NCBI GenBank assembly: GCA_947378905.1
Contig: CANCLV010000061.1
Coordinates: forward strand, 1-6,105
Length of the DNA: 6,105 nucleotides
DNA from: Opitutia bacterium
GTDB lineage: Bacteria > Verrucomicrobiota > Verrucomicrobiia > Opitutales > UBA953
Direction: 5' to 3'
Positions 1 through 6,105 of the stretch are shown one piece after another (within the stretch, counting starts at the first letter, position 1; every line of letters begins with the position of its first letter). The position numbers and the translations under genes are program-made. The notes beneath the pieces were generated by a model, which was given only the letters and a program-made list of their open reading frames with translations, was not told the origin of the DNA and did no database searches.

Positions 1-447
1 TTCATGACCTTCTCGGATAACTATCTCAACCACCTCAAAGTTTTACAAAATGTCGGCATGACTCGAATCGACCCCGTTGAATTCCAAGGTCACTCGATTG
101 TTCCTATTCAATTCCTCAAAGCCTTGTTACCTGACCCCGCTTCGCTGGGCCCACGCACCAAGGGTAAGACCTGTATCGGTTGCGAAATTACTGGCACCAA
201 GAATGGCAAGCCCCGCAAAGTATTCATCTACAACGTTTGTGACCACCAAGAATGCTACGCCGAAGTTAAGTCCCAAGCGATTAGCTATACCACGGGCGTT
301 CCTGCAGCCATTGGCGGCGCGATGATTGCCACTGGTAAATGGCTCAAACCGGGCGTTTGGAACATGGAAGAGTGTGACCCCGATCCATTCATGGAAGAAT
401 TAAATAAACGTGGACTCCCTTGGCAGATCCAAGAGCTGCCTGTTTAA
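1..447 (+). CDS. Carboxy(nor)spermidine synthase/dehydrogenase (saccharopine dehydrogenase-like), C-terminal part
   Basis: The reading frame is open from base 1 (a Phe codon precedes the first Met), so this is the last 148 residues of a gene starting left of the window; the full family is roughly 400 residues. The family performs NADPH-dependent reductive condensation of aspartate beta-semialdehyde with putrescine or 1,3-diaminopropane, giving carboxyspermidine or carboxynorspermidine in the cytoplasm. Visible support is the saccharopine-dehydrogenase-like C-terminal pattern: GCEITGTKNGKP near visible residues 60-71, the TTGVPAA stretch near 97-103, and GVWNMEECDPDPFM near 118-131, followed by a GLPW tail. 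The N-terminal Rossmann domain is off-window. The next gene on the strand, nspC, encodes the following step, which favours this assignment over lysine-pathway saccharopine dehydrogenase. A terminator follows the stop codon closely. The diamine substrate cannot be told from sequence. Confidence 0.86.
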   Translation, partial: FMTFSDNYLNHLKVLQNVGMTRIDPVEFQGHSIVPIQFLKALLPDPASLGPRTKGKTCIGCEITGTKNGKPRKVFIYNVCDHQECYAEVKSQAISYTTGVPAAIGGAMIATGKWLKPGVWNMEECDPDPFMEELNKRGLPWQIQELPV

Positions 448-466
448 TTAAAATCTTCATAACCTA

Positions 467-497
467 AAAAAGCCCGCAGCAATGCGGGCTTTTTATT
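467..497 (+). terminator. Strong intrinsic terminator between the two spermidine genes
   Basis: A perfect 12-bp inverted repeat (467-478 paired with 483-494) encloses a GCAA loop. Its core is GCCCGCA/TGCGGGC, with A5 on the left arm and T5 on the right arm that also serves as the U-tract. It begins 19 bases after the dehydrogenase stop codon. Because both arms carry A/T runs it could also work on the minus strand, but no minus-strand gene lies upstream of it nearby, so its expected job is ending the + strand dehydrogenase transcript. Confidence 0.9.
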
Positions 498-525
498 TGC
501 GACTTAATAAATCTCCCCTCACTTA

Positions 526-1707
526 TTGCGTGTGTCCGATCCCCTTTCCGAAGCCTTCAAGAAAATCGACCTCTCACAGGTGCCCAGCCCCTGTCACGTC
601 CTGCACCGCGGCTTACTGGAAAATAATTTAAAGATTCTTCGCGGAGTCATGGACCATTCGGGCGCAAAAATTATTTTAGCACTCAAAGGTTTTGCCCAAT
701 TCAGCGAAGCTAAACTCATTCGCCAATATCTGGCTGGTACCACGGCTAGCGGAATTAACGAAGCTCTCTTAGGTCGTGAGGAATTTGATGGCGAAGTGCA
801 TGCCTATTCACCGGCATTTAAAGACGATGAGTTTCTGCATCTCCTGAGAGTCGCTGACCATATTTCTTTTAATTCGATTAATCAGTGGAAGCGGCATCAG
901 GCCGTAGCTAAATCATCCACCCGTAAGGTTTCCTTCGGCCTGAGAGTGAATCCCGAACACGCCGAGGTTGAGGTTGAACTTTATAATCCCTGCGCCTCGG
1001 GTTCACGTCTCGGTACACTTCGTTCAGAGATTAAATCGGCTGCTGACCTAGAAGGATTAGAAGGCCTTCACTTCCATACGATGTGTCAGCAAGGAGCTGA
1101 TGTCCTAGAGCGTACCGTCGCGGCCTTTGAGAAAAAATTCGGAGAGTTCATCCCCCAAATGAAATGGGTGAACTTCGGCGGTGGACATCACATCACGCGA
1201 CCAGGTTACGATATCGAACTGCTCGTTAAAATTATCAAAAACTTTAAGGCTAAGTGGGGACAACATATTCAAGTCTACCTCGAACCTGGTGAAGCTGTTG
1301 GTATTGGCACCGGCGTACTCGTGGGAACTGTTTTAGACCTAGTTCATAATGGCGTTGATATTGCCATCATCGATGTTTCGGCGACCAATCACATGCCTGA
1401 CACCTTAGAAATGCCTTATCGGGCTGATATCCTGGGTGCTGATATGCCAGGCGCACTGCCGCACACCTATCGACTGGGAAGCGTAACCTGCTTAGCGGGT
1501 GATGTAATTGGCGACTACTCTTTCACAGAGCCTTTGAAGATTGGACAGCGCATCCTATTCATGGATATGTCGCATTATACCTTCGTTAAGAATACGACCT
1601 TTAATGGTGTACCACTGCCAGCAATCGCCACGTACGATCCACAAGCAGGCAAAGTCCAAGTCGTGAGAAAATTCGGTTACGCAGATTACAAGAATCGCCT
1701 GTCGTAA
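526..1707 (+). CDS. nspC: Carboxy(nor)spermidine decarboxylase (PLP-dependent)
   Basis: Cytoplasmic fold-type III PLP enzyme that decarboxylates carboxyspermidine or carboxynorspermidine to spermidine or norspermidine. At 393 residues it is full length for the family (about 370-400). Visible motifs: the PLP lysine in ALKGF (K54), LAGTTASGINEA (69-80) as in the N-terminal barrel, HFHTMC (182-187), the glycine-rich phosphate-binding GGGHH (218-222), EPGE (253-256), the family-specific HMPDTLEMPYR (289-299), CLAGD (322-326, supplying the catalytic Cys and Asp from the C-terminal domain) and a late Tyr (Y351). An in-frame stop at 508-510 limits the start to a short stretch; the only candidates ahead of the conserved region are TTG at 526 and GTG at 532, and no Shine-Dalgarno sequence precedes either. 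It lies just downstream of the terminator that follows the preceding pathway gene. Function is secure; the exact start and the diamine specificity are not. Confidence 0.94.
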   Translation: MRVSDPLSEAFKKIDLSQVPSPCHVLHRGLLENNLKILRGVMDHSGAKIILALKGFAQFSEAKLIRQYLAGTTASGINEALLGREEFDGEVHAYSPAFKDDEFLHLLRVADHISFNSINQWKRHQAVAKSSTRKVSFGLRVNPEHAEVEVELYNPCASGSRLGTLRSEIKSAADLEGLEGLHFHTMCQQGADVLERTVAAFEKKFGEFIPQMKWVNFGGGHHITRPGYDIELLVKIIKNFKAKWGQHIQVYLEPGEAVGIGTGVLVGTVLDLVHNGVDIAIIDVSATNHMPDTLEMPYRADILGADMPGALPHTYRLGSVTCLAGDVIGDYSFTEPLKIGQRILFMDMSHYTFVKNTTFNGVPLPAIATYDPQAGKVQVVRKFGYADYKNRLS

Positions 1708-1712
1708 AGAGT

Positions 1713-1730
1713 GCGACGGCGATAAGTCGC
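1713..1730 (+). other. Weak hairpin just after nspC
   Basis: A 5-bp stem GCGAC/GTCGC (1713-1717 with 1726-1730) and an 8-base loop start 5 bases after the nspC stop and are followed by AT-rich sequence without a clean U-run. It may add to termination or 3' end stability of the nspC transcript, but it is a poor terminator by itself and could be chance. Confidence 0.3.
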
Positions 1731-1744
1731 TACGTAATTAATTT

Positions 1745-1776
1745 ATAAAATAAAAAGGGCCGACTTTCGTCGGCCC
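1745..1776 (-). terminator. Intrinsic terminator of the porin gene
   Basis: A perfect 8-bp GC-rich stem (1757-1764 with 1769-1776) reads on the minus strand as GGGCCGAC, GAAA loop, GTCGGCCC, then TTTTTATTTTAT. The U-rich tract is present only in the minus-strand direction, so the element ends the porin transcript, whose stop codon lies about 30 bases upstream of the hairpin. In the + direction the stem is followed by TCGAAGTG, so it would not be a classical terminator for nspC, although the hairpin could still slow polymerase arriving from that side. Confidence 0.88.
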
Positions 1777-1806
1777 TCGAAGTGCTATGAAACTAAACTC
1801 TGTAAC

Positions 1807-3222
1807 TTAGAACGCTACTTGAGCTTGGACACGAAGAGCGTCTACGTGCGCTTCGTCGCTGTTATGTGAAGCGTGTCCACCGGAGTAAGAAATCTTACCG
1901 TTGAAGTTAGCACGCTCTAAACCGAGCTGAATCTTGGCGTTAGGACCATTAACGGTCGCACCACCAGCAACAGGAATGCTGAAGTAGTAGTTTAAGCCAA
2001 GGTAGATGGCGTCGGATCTGTTCCAAGCAGCATCGGAGTTACCGAAAGCAGCAGGAGCAGCAGCGTTAGTCTTGGTGGAGAAACCGCGCTCACCATCAGA
2101 AATCTTAACACCGCGATTATCGGTATTTAGTGATGTGTAACGGGCTACGCCTTCCCAGTTGTCGTTGATTTTGTAAGCAACGGTCGCATTGTAACCGGTT
2201 GGCTTATGATCATCATCATCGTTGGTATTTGCCACAGCATCCTTAGATGAGGTAACTTTGGTGGAGAGGTACTCACCTGAGACTGTCCAGTTAAAGTACT
2301 GAACTTGTACGAAAGGATTGTAGCCTTCCATATCAGCCAAGGTGCTAGCAGGAACTGCAGGCGAGGTGCCAGCTGTAGCGGCGAAGTACTTGGTCTTACC
2401 GTAGTTCACGCCCACTGCGTATTTTTCGTTATCGGAAACTTTATTGTTCCATACAACGTTAGCGTAGTAACCGAGATCGTTAGATCCGTTACCTTCGGTC
2501 ACACGACCTTGTGCGCTGTTAACAACTGAAACTCCGTACTCGAAACCTTGAGGGTTGATTACGCTGGAGTAATGTAAACCGAGGTGGTGAGCACCGAAAC
2601 CAAGACGACGACCGTCAGAGCGGTTGGCGTTACCGTTTTCAGCTTCATTCCAATAACGATTGGTGATACCACGCTCAACAGTGAAGAGCTTCGAGGACGA
2701 AGCTTTGAAGAGTGAGGAGAGAGTGCTTTCTTCGTAACCCCAGGTTACCTTCTTGTAACCAACATCGAAAGTACCGATGTCGCTCGAGTGAGAAACGATA
2801 GCACGATCTAACCAAGAGGTTGAGCTCGAGGTGGTGTTACCCGATGTATCGAGAACGATGTTACCGGAGATACCTTCGCCGATGTCAGCAAGGAGCTCGA
2901 CATAGAGACGACGCATGAGGAACTGGCTTTGGTTAGGCATATCCGTTGCGAGACCGTCTTGCTTGTAGTTAAAGGACTGGTACTGAGCTTGGAAATAACC
3001 AGAGATAGTTAAACGCTTAGTTGCATCTTCCTTAGGGAAAACGCGGCCAACGCCAGAAACGGCGCGAGCTTGTGAAGATTCGTCCAAAGTCTTGGCGCGC
3101 TCTTCAGCGGTGATGAGGCCCTTCTTGACCAAGAGATCGAGAGTGGCTTTGTCTTGCGCAAACGAAGATACAGCAGTGAGTGCTGCAGCTGCGATGAGCA
3201 TGGATTTGAGGGTGTTGTTCAT
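1807..3222 (-). CDS. Outer-membrane porin, probably Porin O/P (OprP/OprO-like) type
   Basis: Predicted outer-membrane beta-barrel channel of 471 residues. The chosen Met (3220-3222) begins a clean Sec signal peptide: Lys6, a hydrophobic core LIAAAALTAV, and a likely signal peptidase I site after SSFA (residue 22). An in-frame ATG at 3258 would add 12 residues with three Arg, making an unusually long n-region, so the shorter start is preferred. Residues 24-55 form a charged helical segment (LDLLVKKGLITAEERAKTL) before the barrel, which begins near LTISGYFQAQYQSF (71-84). FLMRRLYVELLADIGEG (101-117) resembles the conserved first barrel strands of the phosphate-selective porin O/P family. Alternating polar/aromatic strands separated by Asn/Ser/Gly-rich loops follow, and the C-terminal residue is Phe, as recognised by the BAM complex. 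One loop contains an Asp4-His stretch. Substrate is unknown; the family name does not prove phosphate selectivity. It has its own terminator. Confidence 0.85.
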   Translation of the reverse strand: MNNTLKSMLIAAAALTAVSSFAQDKATLDLLVKKGLITAEERAKTLDESSQARAVSGVGRVFPKEDATKRLTISGYFQAQYQSFNYKQDGLATDMPNQSQFLMRRLYVELLADIGEGISGNIVLDTSGNTTSSSTSWLDRAIVSHSSDIGTFDVGYKKVTWGYEESTLSSLFKASSSKLFTVERGITNRYWNEAENGNANRSDGRRLGFGAHHLGLHYSSVINPQGFEYGVSVVNSAQGRVTEGNGSNDLGYYANVVWNNKVSDNEKYAVGVNYGKTKYFAATAGTSPAVPASTLADMEGYNPFVQVQYFNWTVSGEYLSTKVTSSKDAVANTNDDDDHKPTGYNATVAYKINDNWEGVARYTSLNTDNRGVKISDGERGFSTKTNAAAPAAFGNSDAAWNRSDAIYLGLNYYFSIPVAGGATVNGPNAKIQLGLERANFNGKISYSGGHASHNSDEAHVDALRVQAQVAF

Positions 3223-3253
3223 AGGATAGATTGTGCGTATGCGGGAATATCCT
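3223..3253 (-). promoter_or_regulatory. Inverted repeat in the porin leader next to the start codon
   Basis: The bases AGGATA (3253-3248 in the minus-strand reading) are complementary to TATCCT (3228-3223), which touches the porin ATG. A 6-bp stem with a 19-base loop could form in the leader RNA. The left arm contains GAGGA, the only Shine-Dalgarno-like sequence near this start, but at about 27 bases it lies too far away for ordinary use unless folded. A regulatory role is inference; a stem of this size can arise by chance. Confidence 0.25.
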
Positions 3254-3314
3254 CTCATGACCCGGTTACCGTAGTATGCCTTAAATGCGACAATTAGGTT
3301 ACAACGCTTACAAT

Positions 3315-4190
3315 CTACCCCAACTCACTCATAATTCGACTTAAGCCTTCTAATATAGAGGGAAATTGAGGTCTCCAGTTAAGCTCCGATTTGGCGCGAG
3401 TGTTATCAACCCATCGACTAGGTTGCGTACGTCCACCCCGCTGCATCCGAGGACCAGCAGGTGCATTCACATCAAATACTGGATCACTGGTACCAAGTTT
3501 TTTCGCAATCCACTGAATGAGGTCATCTTTCCGTACAGGATGACCATCCGTAATATTATAAACACGCGAACCAGTTGGACCACTCAAGCAAGCTGCTAAA
3601 ATCGCACTCGCTGCGTCATCGCGGTGCAAATAATTAATCAAATGATCCGTGCGACCACCAAAGACGAGTTCACCACGTTTGAGTTGATTAAGTAAGTGGT
3701 GACGACCTGGACCGTAAAGTCCACCGAGTCGGAGCACTCGCGTATCGGGAATCTTGGAATTTAAAACGGACTTCTCACCTGCCAAAATAATATCCGCAAT
3801 CGTTTCTCCACCAGCGACACTGTCTTCAGTCACACGAACTCCGTCATCCTGACGATATACACCCGTTGAACTGGTAAAAATAAAACAGCGCACTTTAGTT
3901 TGCTCAGCCCAGCGAATCGCATTCTTAACCCCTAAATCATAGGCTAAAGTATAAGCATCGGGACCGCCCCCACCCGTGCTTGCAGCATAAACAACCACAT
4001 CGAAATCACTAGGTAGCACCGACCAATCAGGACTAGAAATATCAAAGGCCAAACTCGGTATGCCCGATGCTTCTAATTGTTGTTTCGATTTTTCCGATCG
4101 TACCACACCAAGAACTTCATGACCTTGAGATTTTGCTAAGTGAGCCAAAGCTGTCCCGATATAGCCACACCCTAAAATAATTATTTTCAT
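3315..4190 (-). CDS. NAD(P)-dependent epimerase/dehydratase-like SDR family protein
   Basis: A 291-residue protein of the extended/atypical short-chain dehydrogenase type. The N-terminal Rossmann motif is GCGYIGTALA (7-16). The second beta strand ends in VVRS (29-32), where Arg rather than Asp hints at NADP preference. DVVVYAAS (64-71) fits the strand ahead of the cofactor-binding loop, and TSSTGVY (106-112) is the central Ser/Thr motif of NAD-dependent epimerases. RLGGLYGPGR (154-163), NYLHRDDAASAI (186-197) and YNITDGHP (211-218) are typical sugar-epimerase landmarks. The usual catalytic YxxxK is absent: Lys140 sits in ILAGEK with Leu at the Tyr position (136), as in YeeZ-like atypical SDRs. 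It starts 2 bases after the lpxB stop, so it is very likely cotranscribed and translationally coupled. The location suggests an envelope or nucleotide-sugar role, but the substrate cannot be named. Confidence 0.82.
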   Translation of the reverse strand: MKIIILGCGYIGTALAHLAKSQGHEVLGVVRSEKSKQQLEASGIPSLAFDISSPDWSVLPSDFDVVVYAASTGGGGPDAYTLAYDLGVKNAIRWAEQTKVRCFIFTSSTGVYRQDDGVRVTEDSVAGGETIADIILAGEKSVLNSKIPDTRVLRLGGLYGPGRHHLLNQLKRGELVFGGRTDHLINYLHRDDAASAILAACLSGPTGSRVYNITDGHPVRKDDLIQWIAKKLGTSDPVFDVNAPAGPRMQRGGRTQPSRWVDNTRAKSELNWRPQFPSILEGLSRIMSELG

Positions 4191-4192
4191 GA

Positions 4193-5383
4193 TTATTTAG
4201 GATTTATAAAACTAGAAATCCATTCGACCGGAGTTGAGCCAGCTTGAGCAGAGAGAAGCGTGAAAAGTTCTTTTGCGTCCGACTGGGCTAATTGACGTAC
4301 CGAAGAATCTTCCACGCATAACTTGAGCCTTTCCGCTAAAGACTCTGGCTCACATTCCGTCTGTAAATACTCGGGCCAGGCTTGACGCTTTAATAAAATA
4401 TTCGCGATGCCCAAGTTATCAATTCTTCCGGCAATGAGTCGACGCCCCACCCACCACGTCAGAGGGTTTGCTCGATAAACTACCGCACCAGGAATACCAG
4501 CTAAGGCTACAGTTAATGACATGGTTCCTGAACTGACTAATGCCGCGCTTGCGGCGACATTACCCTCGCCGACTGGATGTAAATCAATGCCCTTCGCCTG
4601 GTTGCCGTACTCCGCACAGAGACGATATAACTCCGCATGAACAGCACCACCGGTGTGTAAAACGACTGCTCTCTTTTTTGGATAATTTTTTCGAAACAGA
4701 GCGAAGGCTTCTATCAAAGTCGGGAAAATTTTCTTAACAGGCTTAGGGCGACTTCCAGGTAAAAGTAAAATAGGGCCGTCGGGGTCGTAAGATAAATTAG
4801 AATGATGACCTGGCTCAGCAAAAGGATGGCCGACGAAACGTGCGTCTAAGTTCGTGTCATTATAAACCGCAGGCTCAAAAGGAAAAATAGTTCCGAGAGC
4901 ATCTAGGTCGCGGGCCATAGTGAAGCGGCGATTAGGTTTCCATGCCCATAACTGCGGACTTACATATTGAATCACTTGAGTTTTGCCACCGCCTTTAACT
5001 GAAATCCCTGCCTTACGTAATTCATTCGCAAATCGTAAATTCAATCCAGGGTAGTCGACTAAAATGACTAAACGTGGCTTCCATTCTTTAGTCCAATCTA
5101 CCATCCGAGAAAAAAGTTTTTTGTAAAAAGGATACGCCGCTAAAACTTCGACAATTCCCACCGCGGAAAACCCCGTCATATCAAAAAGCAACTGGGCACC
5201 AGCCTCACGCAGGCTCGGTCCGCCGAATGCAGCAATTTTCAACTGAGGATTCTTAATTAAAAGTTCTTTAACAATCTTAGCAGCATGCTGATCGCCTGAA
5301 TGTTCTCCGGCTAAAATTAAGACATCAATCCCGCCCGCACGTGGACGTTCAAATCTTGCTGGGATTGAGGGAAAAGAACTCAT
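4193..5383 (-). CDS. lpxB: Lipid-A-disaccharide synthase
   Basis: Membrane-associated GT-B glycosyltransferase (family GT19) that joins UDP-2,3-diacylglucosamine (or its 3-amino analogue) to lipid X, forming the lipid A disaccharide on the cytoplasmic face of the inner membrane. The 396 residues match the usual 380-400. Landmarks: ILAGEHSGD (23-31), GFSAVGIVEVLAAYP (71-85), the strand VILVDYPGLNLRFA (106-119), YVSPQLWAWKPNR (140-152), FPFEPAVY (167-174), FVGHPF (183-188), LLPGSR (207-212), VSSGTMSL (283-290), VVYRANPLTWW (301-311) and the C-terminal ANILLKRQAWPEYLQ (327-341). Two acidic positions common in relatives are changed: GSR is followed by PKP rather than xxE, and SGTMSL is followed by Thr291 rather than Glu. 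The ATG overlaps the stop of the preceding dehydrogenase gene by 4 bases (ATGA), which supports this start and coupling within a lipid A operon. Confidence 0.94.
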   Translation of the reverse strand: MSSFPSIPARFERPRAGGIDVLILAGEHSGDQHAAKIVKELLIKNPQLKIAAFGGPSLREAGAQLLFDMTGFSAVGIVEVLAAYPFYKKLFSRMVDWTKEWKPRLVILVDYPGLNLRFANELRKAGISVKGGGKTQVIQYVSPQLWAWKPNRRFTMARDLDALGTIFPFEPAVYNDTNLDARFVGHPFAEPGHHSNLSYDPDGPILLLPGSRPKPVKKIFPTLIEAFALFRKNYPKKRAVVLHTGGAVHAELYRLCAEYGNQAKGIDLHPVGEGNVAASAALVSSGTMSLTVALAGIPGAVVYRANPLTWWVGRRLIAGRIDNLGIANILLKRQAWPEYLQTECEPESLAERLKLCVEDSSVRQLAQSDAKELFTLLSAQAGSTPVEWISSFINPK

Positions 5384-6105
5384 GCACGCTGCATTCCTGC
5401 GCGAATCTGTTCCGTGATTTTAATCGCTACATCTAATGCATTACGCCCCAACTCACCCGAGACCTTGGGGCTTTTTCTTTCGCGAACACAGCTGACGAAT
5501 GAGTTTAATTCCACGGCCAGAGGCTCAGCTTTCTCGATAGGTATTTCTTCTTTAATGATTCCACCAGGGACCGTGGGATCAATGCGCACGGTGTGTCCCT
5601 TCTGCTCCATAAAATCAATCGAGAGATATCCGCCATTTTGGAACACGCGAATTTCGCGATTCTTTTTCAGCGAAACTCGGCTCGCATTCAAATTAGCCAC
5701 ACAGCCGTTCTTAAAAAGAATTCGAGCGTTAGCGATGTCTTCGGTTTTGGTTACCACGGATACGCCGACTGCATCAATTCTCTCTACGGGCGAGTTAGCC
5801 AATTGTAATACGATACCGATATCGTGAATCATTAAATCCAACACCACACCAACCTCAGTTCCACGAGGTGTAAAAGGTGCTAATCGTTCTGCCGTGATAT
5901 ACCTTGGGTTAGTAACGGTTTTTTCCAATGATGACATCACTGGATTATAATGCTCTATATGTCCGACTTGGACGATGCGCTGGGACTCATGCGCCGCATT
6001 CAAAATCTGAGAAGCTTCTTCCAGGGTCACACACAAAGGCTTCTCGATTAATAGGTGACATCCTTTTTTCAGTAATGGTATGGCAACCTCAGCGTGTAAA
6101 TTGGT
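5380..6105 (-). CDS. Gfo/Idh/MocA family oxidoreductase, N-terminus off-window (possible UDP-GlcNAc 3-dehydrogenase, GnnA-like)
   Basis: The frame stays open to the right edge, giving 241 C-terminal residues of a protein that is usually 310-340; most of the N-terminal NAD(P)-binding Rossmann fold lies outside. The TTG at 6034-6036 is not a real start, because the codons before it encode the conserved TNLHAEVAIPLL (visible 1-12) and the family hallmark IEKPL (20-24), where the EKP Lys contacts cofactor and substrate. Further on come VGHIEHYNP (47-55), RLAPFTPRG (74-82) and DLMIHDIG (90-97), whose His is the usual catalytic position, then the antiparallel sheet domain used for substrate binding. 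Placement directly upstream of lpxB with a 4-base overlap, and the GHIE(R/H)xNP and DLMIHDI motifs, resemble GnnA, which oxidises UDP-GlcNAc at C3 before GnnB transamination. The family is certain; the GnnA assignment is inference, since gnnB and lpxA are not visible. Confidence 0.9.
   Translation of the reverse strand, partial: TNLHAEVAIPLLKKGCHLLIEKPLCVTLEEASQILNAAHESQRIVQVGHIEHYNPVMSSLEKTVTNPRYITAERLAPFTPRGTEVGVVLDLMIHDIGIVLQLANSPVERIDAVGVSVVTKTEDIANARILFKNGCVANLNASRVSLKKNREIRVFQNGGYLSIDFMEQKGHTVRIDPTVPGGIIKEEIPIEKAEPLAVELNSFVSCVRERKSPKVSGELGRNALDVAIKITEQIRAGMQRA

Noticed and set aside
77..325. 82-codon + strand frame in the first gene
   Set aside because: Out-of-frame shadow of the spermidine synthase/dehydrogenase, whose frame has clear family motifs.
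2207..2222. ATC triplet run as a microsatellite
   Set aside because: Only about four repeat units, encoding an Asp run in a predicted surface loop; too short to call a repeat element or a phase-variable tract.
2305..2529. 74-codon + strand open frame inside the porin gene
   Set aside because: Antisense shadow of the porin coding sequence; Cys-rich, with no signal or domain.
3223..3258. Longer porin start at the ATG at 3258
   Set aside because: It would put 12 extra residues ahead of a complete signal peptide and has no better ribosome binding site; kept only as a possible alternative.
3259..3314. Sigma-70 type promoter for the porin
   Set aside because: TTGTCG and CATACT resemble -35 and -10 boxes separately, but no pair has acceptable spacing, so no promoter is called.
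3366..3599. 77-codon + strand frame
   Set aside because: Antisense to the SDR gene; low-complexity basic sequence typical of a shadow frame. The frame at 4540-4737 antisense to lpxB is rejected for the same reason.
5414..5827. 137-codon open frame on the + strand
   Set aside because: It lies entirely antisense to the well-supported Gfo/Idh/MocA gene and shows no recognisable protein features; the same applies to the overlapping frame at 5593-5808.

Overview
The window reads as a stretch of chromosome from a Gram-negative (diderm) bacterium. It carries lipid A synthesis (lpxB), a Sec-exported outer-membrane porin with a C-terminal Phe, and an S-adenosylmethionine-independent spermidine pathway. 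The porin has a short helical segment between its signal peptide and barrel. Together with the Gfo/Idh/MocA dehydrogenase next to lpxB, this suggests the Verrucomicrobiota (Opitutales-like), but that is inference from recalled gene styles, not a search. There is no mobile element, CRISPR array, RNA gene or obviously foreign segment.

Left part (1-1707, + strand): the C-terminal end of a carboxy(nor)spermidine synthase/dehydrogenase, which runs off the left edge, then a complete carboxy(nor)spermidine decarboxylase (nspC). Together they would convert aspartate semialdehyde plus a diamine into spermidine or norspermidine. A strong intrinsic terminator lies between the two genes, and nspC starts at a TTG (or GTG) without a visible Shine-Dalgarno sequence.

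Middle (1708-3314): a convergent intergenic gap whose hairpin and U-tract are oriented to end the minus-strand porin transcript. Then comes the porin gene itself on the minus strand, with a 92-base leader region.

Right part (3315-6105, - strand): a tight three-gene run, read right to left: a Gfo/Idh/MocA dehydrogenase (N-terminus beyond the right edge), lpxB (4-base ATGA overlap) and an NAD-dependent epimerase-like SDR protein (2-base gap). This looks like the tail of a lipid A/LPS operon. The dehydrogenase may be a GnnA-type enzyme that makes the 3-amino sugar precursor of lipid A.

Most of the window is ordinary housekeeping and envelope biology. The points most worth a second look are the terminator splitting the spermidine pair, the GnnA hypothesis, and two substituted acidic positions in LpxB.
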